From Sphaerolaimus hirsutus (Eukaryota; Nematoda; Chromadorea; Monhysterida; Sphaerolaimidae), in assembly GCA_964036195.1 (NCBI GenBank), contig OZ038453.1:15785206-15849205 (forward strand): a stretch of DNA of 64,000 bases, read 5' to 3'. The notes beneath the pieces are model-generated. The model saw only the letters and a list, made by a program, of their open reading frames with translations. It was not told where the DNA came from and did not search any database. The first letter of the stretch is position 1. Each line of letters starts with the position of its first letter. Of the stretch, positions 18,882 to 31,954 are shown one piece after another. Made by a program: the position numbers and the translations under genes.

Positions 18882-19909
18882 AGTGCATTGCTAAGGCATT
18901 TTACATGACTTTTGACACTGCGTGACATTTAACATTTTTCGGGGTCTAGGAGTGACACTTGGTGTGTGATATGTTCGCACAGAGTTGAATTTTTTAAGTT
19001 TTCAATGCCTCTTCAAATGACAATAAAGTTTTGAGATTAATTAAGCAGAGTTTGAATTTTTGTAAGTTGCCACTTGACCCAACCTGTCATTTGAACTTGA
19101 AGTGTGCACCGGTACCATAAACGGACAAGTGACGAGAAACTAAAGAAAAGTGATGATTTTTTTATAAGAAAGAAAGTTTAGTGATAAGAAAAGGATCATG
19201 AAAAGTTTTCTGTTGGTCAATGATAAGAAAACACTTATCACTTTTAAGGTAACTTGTCACTTGGCTACCACGCAAACGCATCGCTTTTGTCTTCACTTGT
19301 CCACTTGGTGAATTAGCTGCAGAAAGAAATTGATCTAGGCAGTTAAAAAGCTCACCCCTGAACATGTATATTTCAATATCTCGTCATCGCTCATGGAAGG
19401 CAAATATCAATTCAGTGGGCCGATTTCTGTCTATAATCAATCATTTTATGCATGTGTTATGGGCGGTGAGAAATTACTAGCCAGGTTCCAGACTCATTTA
19501 TGTGACACTTGCAGCTCAAAGCTCTGTTTTGTGTATGCAAATATTTAGGTATGTATTTTGTGTATGTTCTTTGTGAAAGTGTGCTGCATAATTGTTTATT
19601 TGGGGTGGCGGGGGGGGGGGGGTTTTCAGGGGGGGATGCTCTTAACATATATTTTTTGGGGTGGGGAGCTTTTAACTTTTTTTGGGGGGGGGACTGGGCG
19701 AGCGGTTATGACTGTCTAAATAAAATGTTTTCTATGTGCTTGTTGGGTGATTTCATGTTGTAGATTTACTTAGATAAATATGATTTAGCTGGAGAATGGT
19801 ATTTGTACATGTTAGAGATTCTTTCTGTACTGGACTTTGTACCCTAATCTCAGGCCACAAAGTAAGCAGGTATTTTATACAAGTAAAAGGTTTCATTATG
19901 TGTGACCCC

Positions 19910-20106
19910 ATTGTCCCTGCACACACTATTTTTTCAACTGAAATTTCAAGATATAACAAATCAGCTTTGAATTCATTAGATTTGTCTAGAATGAGGTGAC
20001 TGTCAACTACAGTTGACAGGGATGAAAAATGACCATTCTAGAAAGCTCAAATAAATTCACAGCTGATTCATAAATTTTCACAAAAACTAGTGTGTGCCGA
20101 GCCATT
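19910..20106. mobile_element. Palindromic miniature element, CACACACTAGTTTT ends
   Basis: The ends ATTGTCCCTGCACACACTA and AATGGCTCGGCACACACTAG face inward. The centre GTCAACTACAGTTGAC is identical to that of 11213-11420. Confidence 0.72.
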
Positions 20107-20234
20107 TTGGCATCAAGCCAAACCACTAAAACCGTTCTCTCAAATGCAACAAAATGCTATCGCGAGCCAATGAATTGTTCTGTTTGCAATAAATCCATCG
20201 ATATACATGATGAAATGATACATGTAACTGTACT

Positions 20235-21078
20235 CAACGATGGGTAAGTTCTCCACAAAAAAACACTTTCTGTGTTTTGAGTTTTTCAAAAATGAATACC
20301 TGTGTTTTGAGTTTTTTATCGAAAAAAACTTGAGTAACTCTGTTTTTATTTCTGTGTTTTTTGTTAAAACTGGAGTTTTTTTGAGTTTTTTTCTAAAAAA
20401 CTCAAGTTTTTGTCGAAAAAACTCGAGTTTTCCCCAAAAAAATTCTGATTTACAGCATTTTGATGTGGAAACAGTGGTTTTCTTTTAAAACATTGGTTTT
20501 GCACATGTTTTAACCCCACATAACATATGTGTATTCATTCAAGTGTTGAAAAAGTCCATAAAAATGTCCTCAATGAGGACATCCACCCACATCGCAACAC
20601 CAGCATCAACAAAATGCTCACAAACGACAATTTACGCAGTACTCCATAATTCTTCAATGGATGTGCACTGTATGGAAGACTACAGAATTGATTTGAACTA
20701 CAATCATATTTAAACATGTCAACCAGTTGTTGTGCATGCCATCTTTAATTTATTTTTTGTTCCATCATAAAATATGAATACATTATGTACATATTTACAT
20801 GCTATACATACATATCTTATCTTGTTTAGTTTAACTGAATTCATGTGCATTCTGAAAATGTGTTCAACCACTACGCTGAAAAAACTCAAAAACTCAAAAA
20901 ACTTTTCTGTGTTTCCGTGTTTCTGTGTTTCTGTGTTCTCCAAACAAAAACTCATTTGAGTTTTGAGTTTTTCAAAATTTGTGAGTTTCCGTGTTTCTGT
21001 GTAAAACAAAAACACAGAAACTCAATGAGTTTCTGTGTTCAATTTCTGTGTTCAATTTCTGTGTTTTTTCCATCGTTG
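20235..21078. mobile_element. hAT-like element, TSD ACTGTACT
   Basis: The ends are CAACGATGG and CCATCGTTG, flanked by perfect 8-bp repeats ACTGTACT (20227-20234 and 21079-21086). Both subterminal zones are reiterations of TTTCTGTGTTTTTGAGTTTT, in opposite orientations. The middle (about 20500-20800) is ordinary AT-rich sequence. Confidence 0.85.
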
Positions 21079-21832
21079 ACTGTACTATCGAAAATGAACA
21101 TAAAAGTGAATGACACTGCGTTAGCTTTAGCTGATTTTATATCATTTCATGCATTTCGGAGTTTTAACGAACTTTCATTGATCCAGACAGTATCTGTGGC
21201 TGTTTTTTTTTCATATCTTCGAGTTGTTCGTACAGACAAAAGTTTTTTTGTGTTAACTTTCATCGTTAAACCGAGTGATTTCTTGTCCTGAATAAATGTT
21301 AGAATAAGACGGTAAAATCAGGTAAAAATGGAACAATTTGACTCTTGAAGGTAGATTTCAGAAAAACGTTCGCTATCTCATCATCCATGCCGTGCTTATT
21401 ACTCTATATATGTTGAAATATTTGACGCAATTTTCGATATTTTTCAAAAAAATTCTTATGTCGAGATTCCATATGAAAATGTACTCGATGAAAATGAAAC
21501 ACAATCAATTCAAATATGACATGAGCAATAATCATGATTCACTTTTTGAGTGGGCCACTTCCCCAATCAAAATACATCCCCAGATGGCACTTGGTGCGGT
21601 CATTCTGTCATTTTTTGCACTATTTTGGTTGCATTCAGGACTTGTTCACATGCGATGCTAAAACCTGGTCGAAAAGTTCGTGGGCGACGATTTTTTTTTT
21701 CAGTTGATATTCATAATAATGAAAAGCTAGGCGGTCGACATGGATAAATACAAAAAAGCTCAAACATTTCTCTACCGACATGTAAAATTTCAGCCCCTAG
21801 CTCTTTCTTATCCTCGTTGACAACACCCAAAA

Positions 21833-22137
21833 CACTGTATTTGCTTGAATAAACCCCCTTGGATAATTCCCTCTCTTTAATAACTCCCCCCTGTTAGAAG
21901 AATGAGGAAAATACCCCCCCGAATAATTCCCACCTTGAGGCAAATGATCAATTCGTTTTGTCCAATTTTAAGAGGAATGGCTTGTTATTTTGTGAAATGT
22001 CTTGATAGAAAAATTCTTGAAAATTCTGACGAAATATTATTTCGTCCCGTTGAATAATTCCCCCTCGAGTAGTTTGCCCCTCAAAAAGTTTGACGAGATG
22101 ATAAATCCCAATGGGAATTATTCGAGCAAATACGGTA
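21833..22137. mobile_element. TACCGTA element, GCTTGAATAA subtype (left end worn)
   Basis: The left end reads ACTGTATTTGCTTGAATAA and the right end ATTCGAGCAAATACGGTA. The interior has GAATAATTCCC units. It resembles 15918-16241 and 17777-18106. Confidence 0.78.
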
Positions 22138-22288
22138 TTGTCGATAAAAAGTTCATGCACTAGGAACAAAAGTCTATCCTGGGAACTTCCTGGTACTTGT
22201 TGTTGATGATCATAGCTAATCAGCCGCTAAACTAGGGTTCTGAAATTTTACACATTGATAGAGAAACGTATGGACTATTTTTGATACC

Positions 22289-22690
22289 TACCGTATTACC
22301 TCGAATTAACCCCCTTGAATTAACCCCCCCCTCGAAATACCCCCCCCTAAAATTTGGCTGAGGAAATAATAACCCCCCCCCCCCCTAAAATTGAATGTAA
22401 AGAGAACGTACATGTCAAATACCACAGTTTGTGATCTGTACAATGCAGAACACACGTTAAAACCGATGATTGAGTGACGTTAGGGAAGGGTTTATATGTA
22501 TATACAGTCATATATGACTATAAACACATGTACATCTATGCAAGTGTTTGATTTTTATACGTCTGAGTATAGGGCATTTCCAAAAATTTCTGGCGAAATA
22601 ATAGACCCTCCCCTTGAATTACCCCCCCCCCCGTAACATTTTGCTGGCGAAAAAATAAACCCCCTGGGGGTATTTCGAGGTAATACGGTA
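22289..22690. mobile_element. TACCGTA element, ACCTCGAATTAACCCCC subtype
   Basis: The ends are TACCGTATTACCTCGAATTA and TTTCGAGGTAATACGGTA, with TA borders. The interior holds TCGAAATACCCCCC units and a conserved core (GCAGAACACACGTTAAAAC, then ATGTATATACAGTCATATA) shared with 29544, 41798, 50290, 53916 and 54120. Confidence 0.88.
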
Positions 22691-23046
22691 TGTCTGTCGC
22701 CCCCCTAGCTTTTCATCATCATGAATCATGATTGAAAAAAATCGTCGCGCACGAACTTTTTGACCAGTGTGTATCAGGGACCGATTCCACACGTGAACGG
22801 GTGACAAGAAAATTTGTGGGTAATAAATCTAGTGAACTTTCTTCAGTGACAACTATTGTATTACGAAAATTGCTCAAACATTCCGTTTACTTGTCATTTG
22901 TTTTAACAACTTTTACCATTTTTCTTGTCCCATGCCATGACTACCTACTTGTGGAATTCGCACCTACTCGGTTTACTTTAAAAAATTTTTCATGAACTTC
23001 AAAAGTCGTTTTTTATTTTCACGACTTTGTAACTTGCTTCTCACTT

Positions 23047-23270
23047 TGGCTGCCAGGACACTAGTTGACACTTTGATTGGTGTCAACTGGTCTGTCAACC
23101 CGAATTTCGGCTTCACGTGTCGCAGAACGATCTGCCATCCAATGCACTTGCCATATTTATGTTTTAACATTGCCGCGTGTGCATTTGGAGATCGCTGGAG
23201 ACGTGGAGACGAAATCTCAAATGACACAGACAAGTTGACACACAAGTGTCAACTAGTGTGCTAGCCGCCA
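23047..23270. mobile_element. Palindromic miniature element, TGGCGGCTAGCACACTAG ends
   Basis: TGGCTGCCAGGACACTAGTT at the left and an inverted TGGCGGCTAGCACACTAGTT at the right. The arms carry GTTGACAC repeats and CTTCACGTGTCGCAG. A second copy is at 31708-31954. Confidence 0.75.
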
Positions 23271-24611
23271 TTATCGTCTGTTATCCCACTCAAATATTGT
23301 CTAAAATGTTCCTTTTTGACTGTTCCCATATCCGGTCATCTTGTCACTTACTATTACTTTTCCTTATCACATTCTATCGTCATTGTTAACAAATTTGCAA
23401 AGCTAGTTTTCACTTGTCAATTCCGTGTCACTTGACAAAGTGTAGAATTGCATCCAGCCCACTAGATCATTGCATGAGCAACCCGGTTTTTGGACCAATG
23501 CATGTGACATCTTGTTGAAAAAAGCGGTACAAAGTTAGTGTCTTACTATTTTAGGTAGGTATTTCTGTACAAATCAGAAGTCGATATTGCTCTTTAGAAA
23601 GAGTACAGCCATCGTTAAAAAATATAGGGCCTAGTTCTGATTTGAAACAAACAAGAATACATTTTTTCAAAAAAATTTTTTTACAATAACACCTGATTAC
23701 AGATTTAGGTATATCGTTGTCGAACTTGGGGGTGGTGTTAAACTGTTAATCCAAATTATATGATAATTATGTATTGTTTCTTATTGTTTGCGTTATACCT
23801 AAATATTTGTGCTTAGCTGTCGCCATTTTCCTCATGTGCCAAGTGGCAAGAAAGGTGAGAAGTGCTACCTTATTTTGGAAAAGTTGTGAGTGGTGGATAG
23901 TTATGTAAAAGCGCCATGGCGCTTTTGGCGCTTCGCTTTGGCACCATTTTGCTTTGCCGCTATTGGCGCTTAGCGCCATGCTCAAGAAAAGGTGCTTTTG
24001 GCGCTTGGTGCCACAGTGTTGGTGCGTTTTGCATTCCTTGTAGTGGCAGAACCTACCACTGATGTTCAAGTGACAAGTATTTTTGTAATAATTGTGTAAA
24101 TTTACATTTCAATATAACGTGCAAATGTAAAGTGCCAAAAGTCATGTAAAATGGGGAATCCGGGTAAAAAACAATTTTGACATTTTCTAGGACATTTTAC
24201 ATGACTTGTGACACTTGACATTAGACATGACTTCTACATGCATTAGACATTTTCCGAGGGTCTGCTTCTGCTGTGAACGGCATCAGAAGTAGTCTTTTCT
24301 ATCAGTAACAAGTTTTTGGCAACTCAAAGTTCGTCAATACGAAATCATTGTAAATAGTTACCTATATTTGTCTCTTTTCTGTGATTCCCTTTTATTTTTT
24401 ATTGTCCCATTTCAACATTTTTTTATATCCACCAGATTCTTTTTATAAAAATGGAAGTCCAAATTCTAATAGATATTTATTTTATGCGCAGAAATAGCCG
24501 CTAGATATTCTTAATGACGCCTCACACATTTTTACGCATTTTTCTCTGCGCGGTAAGCAGTGCATGCGCTGATGTGTTGAAAAACTGGGTTTATGCTTAT
24601 TTATGGTTACC

Positions 24612-24766
24612 TACCGTAACTTCTCTAATAAACCCCCCAGCGCTGTTTTTCTTATCAGCTATTTTCTCATGTGGATAGATATTTTTTACTCACTTGCTGT
24701 ACGTGGGTGAGTATTTAACGGGGGGGGGGGGTAGTTAATTTAAAAAAAATTCTGTATTTTACGGTA
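24612..24766. mobile_element. TACCGTA element, ACTTCTCTAATAAACCCC subtype (155 bp)
   Basis: The left end TACCGTAACTTCTCTAATAA and right end GTATTTTACGGTA are in TA borders, with a G-run in the right half. It is short and worn. Confidence 0.6.
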
Positions 24767-25534
24767 AAATTTTCACCCGTAGAGTTGTTTATTGTGAAGT
24801 GGTTTTAGTAAAAGATAATCTGCAAAGTATGGTAGTAAATGTTAATTTACTTTTGGTTCATTGCGTTACTTTGCTATAACTTTAAATGTATGCTGTGTGC
24901 AGTTTTTTATGCTGCATAGTTTACCTATACCGAATTACTACAACTTTCTTGATTTGAGTTTGTGTACCGTATAAGATTTTGATGGCATTTTGAATGGTTT
25001 CAAAACCAATTTTAATAAGGTTGACATTAACTGAAAGCCAATGGCTCTACACACACTAGTTTTCAACCAAAAAATTTAAAACTCATGTCATGTCAGCCTT
25101 AAACGCATTTTACAAGTAAATTTCACAAGTGACAAGAGTTTTTGTTTTATCTTATTATTATACATTTCGTTGGAACTTTTTGTCACATTTAACTTTCGTT
25201 GAAAGTTTTGTCACATTCAACTTTCGTTGACACTTGTAAACTTACTTATCATTTTTGAAACATTTCCGTGTTAATATAAAAAAATTGAAATTAAAACCCG
25301 TCCAACAAGTATGTGACATTTTCGTGTGCAATCATGCTTAGGCTTTAGGCTTCGAACACCAGCAAAATAGTGCTGCCTATTCCAGAGTGCTAAATAATAT
25401 ATGTCTATAAATTGTGGGTTTAGTCCGGTTTCACTAGGTACTTTTATCTTTTTTTGGTAAAAGCGTTCAGCGTTTATAGCTCTGAATAATTACACCATTT
25501 GAACAGTGTTCTACGGAATGCTGGAAAAGGTTCT

Positions 25535-26224
25535 CCAGGGGCCACTCCCAGTCCGGCCAGCTAACCCCCCCCCCCCAACCGCCCAGTTATCTATTTATCT
25601 ATAGCAGAGGCAAAATGTTTGGCTACTAACCCCTAAACTTCCCCCCCAAATCGACCAGCTATATACCTATCTGGAGCGATTTTTGAGAAACTATACCCCA
25701 ATTTTCGCTCAAAATCACTTTTTTCATGCATTTTTATATATTTTCATCTCCAAAATCACTAGTTAATGTGTCTAACTGCCTATTTTTAGCATTTTTAGTA
25801 CTATATGTGCTTATATACTCATAATTAGTGCTAACTGTGGTTATATACTCATAATTAGCCATTTTTCACCTACTTTTAGCGATTTTTCTTTCTTTTCTTC
25901 CTTATACACCGTGAAAAAGCTTATATATCGAACCCCCGCAACACCCCCAACCCGCCTCCCCAAAATATTTTCCCCAGCTATCTATCTATCTAGAGGACCG
26001 CTCAGCTATCTATCCAACCCCCCGGAGGATTTTGTTCTTTGTAAGCAGTTCGCAAAAAAAATCGCACGATACGCGATAACCTTGACCATAACTACCTGGT
26101 CCCAGTGCCATACTCCATTCTGTATTTACACAGGTGAAATTTTAGGGGGGGGGGGCGCCCCCCCCCCATCCCGACCTCTGTATACAATCCTCCCCCACTC
26201 AAAAATCCTGGCTACATCCCTGCA
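25535..26224. mobile_element. Composite hAT-like fragments
   Basis: The left part has CCAGGGGCCACTCCCAGTCC, then several CGGCCAGCTA and CTATCTATCTA units of the CAGGGGTCT family. The right end is AATCCTGGCTACATCCCTG, from the CAGGGACGTA(T/G)CCAGG family. No matching target duplication was found, so this is probably two overlapping insertions. Confidence 0.55.
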
Positions 26225-26285
26225 TAGTTTTTCTGACATTCACAGCCCCAGTGCTTGACTCGTGACTTGACGCGTCTGAATTTAT

Positions 26286-26528
26286 TTACCAGTTGTATTG
26301 TCTTGTGTTATTATTTGGATTTTCACTCGTCCGCCTAAGGAGTTTTGGTCCGGGGAGTTTTTCGAAAACGCGCTTTAACAGAGGTATGAGATCATGCACT
26401 TGAATATCATTTTTGAAATGTTCTAACTTTTTCCCATGCTCACCAATTTTGTTTTTATTGCCTTGGCACAATTCAAAACTTATTTCTACATTACCTTCTA
26501 TTTGGAGCTGCCCTCCTATTGGAGCCAT
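26286..26528 (-). CDS. Unidentified open frame, possible terminal exon
   Basis: Eighty codons with coding-like composition: ISFELCQGNKNKIGEHGKKL, later IPLLKRVFEKLPGPKLLRR. The stop TAA overlaps an AATAAA signal (TAAATAAATTC on this strand), as in compact 3' ends. There is no recognised family, and it could be a transposase remnant or a small exon of an unseen minus-strand gene. Confidence 0.22.
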   Translation of the reverse strand: MAPIGGQLQIEGNVEISFELCQGNKNKIGEHGKKLEHFKNDIQVHDLIPLLKRVFEKLPGPKLLRRTSENPNNNTRQYNW

Positions 26529-27436
26529 GTCGTTTCAGTTGAAAATATAGTGTCTTCTAAATATAGACCAAATATTTCAAACATGATGAATTTTAAGCAT
26601 TTTGGAAACTGCAAACAACCCTATATTGCAAATGAACTCAATCTCGTTGTTGAGAATTTACGTCTACCGAAAGCCACTTTGTATTGAAATCTACCATAAC
26701 CGGTCTGAATAAGGACCGATAATTCAATATTTGTAAATATTATCATGTCTGATCGTATCAGATTTAGTACAGGATTTATTTATTTACTTTATTCATGAAA
26801 TTATGGTAGCGATCTGCGAAGCATGCGATCTTCTCATAGCAAAATAGTGTAAAATTCATACTGGATCGGTTATTTGAATTTTTAGTATCTTTTCTGATGA
26901 TAAATAATTAAGTTTTTCGTGTACACCCATTAATTACATCTGTACTTCAATATGCCAAATTAAATGTGATTCTCATTGACAAATTGATTTTCAGATTGTG
27001 TCCACAAAGCAAATCGATTTAATTTCATATATCAGCTCAGCATGCGAATTTTGTTATTTGCACACATGTTTTTTTGTTATTTGAACCAAAATTTTCACCA
27101 TAAACATCATTATGTAGCATCCATTTGTGTAACATGAGGAGTAAATACCAAGGGAAATTTGCCCCCACACAAATGAAGAAAATCCATTAGCGAAGGCAAA
27201 AGTATCTGTTCTAGCCCTCAATTTTGTTTCAGGCTTCATTTTCATACTTTTGTTAGTATATTTGGAAAACCATTTGCAAGGTACTTATGTACTTTGAATA
27301 ACTGTGTACTTACACCGTATACTTTTTATAGGACCCCTGGGATTTTTTTTGTCTCCAATTTTGATGCGACGAGTGGTATAATTTGAGGTGTTTTTTTACA
27401 TCAGAATTGTTGGAAAAATGTAGGGTCAATGAAACG

Positions 27437-27694
27437 TACCGTATTTCCTCGAATTACTCCCGGGGGTTTATTTTTTCAGAGTGAAAATTTTGAGAGAAAA
27501 ACGTGAAAAATGCAACAATAACCAACATTTATAAGTTTTTACAGCCTTATTTAAGGATGTAGATGGTATAAACGATGTTCTAACGCAACACAGTAAGTGT
27601 TTTGAACATCTGTTATGCATTTCCCGGACCACAAAGTCATAGTGCCCATTTTGAGGGGGGTATTTCGAGGGGGTTATTTCGAGGAAATACGGTA
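27437..27694. mobile_element. TACCGTA element, TTCCTCGAATTACTCCC subtype
   Basis: The ends are TACCGTATTTCCTCGAATTA and ATTTCGAGGAAATACGGTA in TA borders. The interior carries GGGGGTATTTCGAGG units and the conserved core with CTAACGCAACACAG. Confidence 0.87.
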
Positions 27695-28512
27695 GTTTGG
27701 TTTCTTTTTTTGTAACTGTATGAATTAAGTAACAAATAAAAAATGATGCGAATGAATTAAACTTGCAAATGATTTAGTATGACTCAGTATTTTGACCACT
27801 GTGCTGGATTCATTATTTTTATAAAATTTTTTCCCTTTCTGTTTCATTTCTACGGCTATATGTTCTTGTGCATACCACACTATGTCCTATGGAGGGGGGG
27901 GGGGGTTGTTATTCAAGGGTATGGGGTAGTTTTTCCTACTACCGGAAACGTGTAAGAAGCCCCGCATGCGTGCACTGGTACATTTGGAGTGAAATTATAT
28001 GCTTTACTCACGTGAGAATGTAAGGTGTGTGTGAATAAAATTTCAGCATAATTAAATTAAATTTGCGAGATATACATTTTTATGTTGAGAAGGCCGCGTG
28101 CCTCGTACGGAATGTTACAATATTTTATTGAATAATGTGTCGTGATAGTTTTTGTTTCAAGCCATTCCATAGTGAGACCTCTGTATCGCGATGGAAAATG
28201 TGAAGATATAGGTATATTTGTTTACGTTTCTCCAGGGTTTTCCATGATTTTGTCTTTTATTTTGGATACAAAATCTCCTGCATATTCTTTTTCTGGACCT
28301 TTTTCTGATATCACATAGAATATTCAATCCCATATAAAAAGCTCCAAAATTTAAAAAACTACAAAATAATTCAAAAGTGGACCACCCTGTAAGCGGCTAT
28401 CAATTTTCATTTCGCCGCGCGCCATGCGGACATAAAGCAACTTCCACATGGTTCTTTATGCATCCCGATGCAATGTAAATCATGATTCGTTATGCTGGTG
28501 AACCTGAATATA

Positions 28513-28900
28513 TACCGTATACTCTTGAATAAGTTCCATGGGGTGTTACTTTTCGTTAATCTGTTTTGACTGGGTATTTTTCAAGGAATAAAAATTAACT
28601 AACAAAAATGGATTACTATTAAATTAATGAAAATGTCACTTAACTTGATAAACGTATGAATTCAATTCTTCAACTATTTATATCCTTAAACTATTACTAT
28701 CTGTAACAACCTTAAAATCTTCAACAACTATCTACTATTATGTTTAATTTGATCTCACTTATTTAAGCGTTTTATGTGACATGTGTGTCTTTTTTAAATA
28801 TACCCGATGGGGGAATTATTCGAGTGGTGTTTTTTATTCTGCTGCTTATTTATTGTCAAAGAGAAGTTATTCGTGACTTATTATTCAAGAATATGCAGTA
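28513..28900. mobile_element. TACCGTA element, TACTCTTGAATAAGTTCC subtype
   Basis: The left end is TACCGTATACTCTTGAATAA and the right end TTATTCAAGAATATGCAGTA. It is the only member of this subtype in the window. Confidence 0.72.
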
Positions 28901-29137
28901 TTCATGTAGGAAAATGAATATGTGAGTTCACTGTGATATACCGTATTACCTCTAATATAATATAAGGTTCACTGTGATATACCTCGAGACAAACGTTATG
29001 CCTTATATTAGAGGGTACCTTATATAAGAGGGTACCTTCAATTATGTTCACCAGATTATAAAGAAAGTTTACCAACAGTGAACAACGATACAGTTCATTT
29101 TTTCAAATTGGAATGTACGAAATAGGTGGTACAGTAT

Positions 29138-30975
29138 TAGCATTCGAAAAATAACCCGTGATTTATATTTTCGAAAATCACAATAAATATAAATAACCCG
29201 TGATTTATATATATTTATATTTTTTCCAAATTCTGAGTGATATATTTATATATATTTTTTAAATTTGAAAAAAAATCACTGAGAAAATCACTTGTACTTG
29301 ATACATTGTGGTGCAATGATTGCGCTTTATGACTAAAACACGCAATCAGTGCAAGAGAAATTTGCAGGGATTTTCTTCAGAAAATCTCTCAGTTCATGTA
29401 GAGCATTACTGGGTTAAAATTGTATTTGAAGCAGGTAAATATTGTTAGCCTACACACACTAGTTTTCACCCTGACTTTTTTGAAAACTGAAATGGCCAAA
29501 AATGGTGACATGTTTCCATCAAGTTTTCCACTACTGAATGCTATACTCCATATTTCCTCAAAATACCCCCCCCCCACGAAATACCCCCTGTTGAGAAATA
29601 CCCCCCAAAATGGGCACTATGAACTTATAACCCCCCACCTTTCGCGAAATACCCCCCTCAAAGTGGGCACTATGAACTTATAACCCCCTCGAAATACCCC
29701 ACCCCAATTTACTGAATAGAGAACATAATGCGGTTTGTGATCCAGGAAACACATGCAAAAAACAATGACTGTGTGATGTTAGAACTGGTTATACACTGTC
29801 TACATACATATAAGTCCATAGAGTGTTATAAATGGCAGTTTTTGTTGCATTTTTTTGATGTTTGTGTACATTTCAAACAACAATTTAGTAATGGGATTTG
29901 AAAAATTTCTGGCAAAATGATAACCCCCCCTCAAAATACCCCCCTCGTTTGACCCCCCTCAAAATTTCCACTCTGAAAAAATAAACCCCCAGGGGGTAAT
30001 TCGAGGAAATACAGTATGTTCAGTTTTCACAAATGGCATGAATTTTGGTGGGGTGGGGTTGGCAAATCACTAGTTTGATCACAACTCAAACTCAAATGAT
30101 GACAAATGGTGACATCACTATCAATTAGTTTTCATTTTGTATGTGACAAAAATGTAAACTGTTTGAGTAACTTTTGATTTATGTCATCCTGCTATGAATT
30201 CTATGGTTATTTTTTAGGTATAAAGCATCTCTCCATCTTTTACCATACTTTTCTGAAATAAAACATGACTTTAAATAAAAAAATACCAATTTGATGTGAT
30301 CAAAATTTTTCTACAGTGATTGCAAGCTCAGTTTACCATTTTTGAAAACTGACAATGCTTGGTGACATGCAACAATGTCGGCTGTTGTCAAATATTGGGA
30401 ACAACTGTGGTAAACTGTCACCATGGTGTCACCAGAGCCACTAGTGTCATCACTATGTTGCCAAAATGTAGCCATGCGCCCAAAAATGAGTTTTCACAGC
30501 ACATCACCAATGAAAAAGTGCTGAGCATGAGCACCGATTTAGTCAAACGTCCATTGCCACAACCAGGCGCTATAGGTTGAAAGCTAAATATTTGCAGTGC
30601 AAAATATTTTTGAAGTTTTCATTGAGGTTGAACTGAAGGTTGAATTTTTCTGTGATATTTGCTTGATGTTTTCACTTGTAAAATACTGTATAAATGAATA
30701 CTGCTTGTGGAATGATAATAAATGGACTGTGGTATCTTAGGGTACATTTTTTTGTGCTTGCAAATGGTAAATTAAGCCCAGAATATGGCTTGAAATTGAA
30801 ATAAAGTGCAAGTGATTTTTTTGAGATTTTTTTTGAGCTTAGAGTTATTTTTTCAGTAATTTAATTATATTTTCTGGAGACCTAGAGTGATTTATATATA
30901 GTTATATTTTTTCCAATATTGGAGTGATAAATTTATATATATTTTCCAAAAAATCGGTGATTTTTTCGAATGCTA
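29138..30975. mobile_element. hAT-like element (1.8 kb), TSD TACAGTAT
   Basis: The ends TAGCATTCGAAAAA and TTTTTTCGAATGCTA are flanked by perfect 8-bp repeats TACAGTAT (29130-29137 and 30976-30983). The subterminal zones reiterate GTGATTTATAT(ATT). It interrupts the 28939-31235 element and is itself interrupted at 29544-30016. Short open frames inside show no transposase similarity. Confidence 0.85.
29544..30016. mobile_element. TACCGTA element, TTCCTCGAAATACCCC subtype (left end worn)
   Basis: The left end is CCATATTTCCTCAAAATACC and the right end ATTCGAGGAAATACAGTA. The interior repeats CGAAATACCCCCC and has the conserved core (ACACTGTCTACATACATATA). It is the innermost of three nested insertions. 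Confidence 0.78.
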
Positions 30976-31707
30976 TACAGTATCACTACAAAATGGCAGA
31001 AGTCGACGAAGAGTTATCGCAGTGCCCTTCGGCACCATTTTCATTATTTCTGCCATGTTTGGCGACTGTTTTTATGATTTGGCACACAGCCAGCTGTGGC
31101 TTATATTAGATGTATGCCTTATATTAGAGGGTACCTTATATTTATTTCGTCGCGTTCAAAAAAGCCAAAAGTTATACCTTATATTAGAGGGTACCTTATA
31201 TTAGAGGGATGCCTTATATTGGAGGTAATACGGTATATCCGAATATTTGATTCTCAGATACCAATATTACATCAAAATCACCCTCAATATTCGCATTTCT
31301 GTGTCAAAAGAATGTTTTAATGCTTTAATTTCGCATTTCCCATGAAAATTGATTCTTGTTCCTAACGTGTTTTTCATTCTCGCCACTGTCTAGTAGGAAT
31401 ATAACAGCCTCAGAAAAAATGGCGTTTTTCGAAAATAAAATACGTTTCATTTTGGCGTCTGGTCCCATTCAAAGTTGTGGCGTAGAATGTAGATAAAATA
31501 CCTATATTACACCAGTAAATCTCTTGTATTCAGAGATTTTTTTTCACCTCCAGCCTAAATATTTCAGGTAAATATGTTGCATGAAAATGGCGCCATTCAT
31601 CAGACACTTGTGTTTTTGCTACTGAATGGCGCCGCGCGCCAGCGCCATATCACGTAGATTGGACCACTATTTTGGAGATCCAATATTCAATGTAAATATG
31701 TACCCAA

Positions 31708-31954
31708 TGGCGGCCAGTACACTGGTTGACACTTTAGTGTAAACTGGCTGTGTCAACTCCGATTTCTGCTTCACGTGTCGCATAGCGATCTTCCAATGCA
31801 CTTTTTTAGGTATTTGTTTTTCAACCTTGCCGCAAGTGCATTTGGAGATCGCTCTGCGACACGCGAAGCCGAAATCTGAGTTGACACAGACAAGTTGAGT
31901 TGACACAGACCAGTTACGTTGACACACATGTGTCAAGTAGTGTGTTGGTCGCCA
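31708..31954. mobile_element. Palindromic miniature element, TGGCGGCCAGTACACTGG ends
   Basis: The left end is TGGCGGCCAGTACACTGGTT and the right, inverted, is TGGCGACCAACACACTAC. Its CTTCACGTGTCGCA(T/G) core and ACACAGACAAGTTGA repeats match 23047-23270. Confidence 0.75.

Larger units (their letters stand above)
28939..31235. mobile_element. TACCGTA element, ACCTCTAATATAAGG subtype, interrupted
   Basis: The left end is TACCGTATTACCTCTAATAT and the right end ATATTGGAGGTAATACGGTA. Both sides reiterate CCTTATATTAGAGGGTA. A hAT-like element (29138-30975) is inserted in it; without that insertion it would be about 450 bp. Confidence 0.85.

Noticed and set aside
30359-30580. A 73-codon plus-strand frame with several Cys
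   Set aside because: It lies wholly within the 29138-30975 hAT-like element and shows no transposase or other family similarity.
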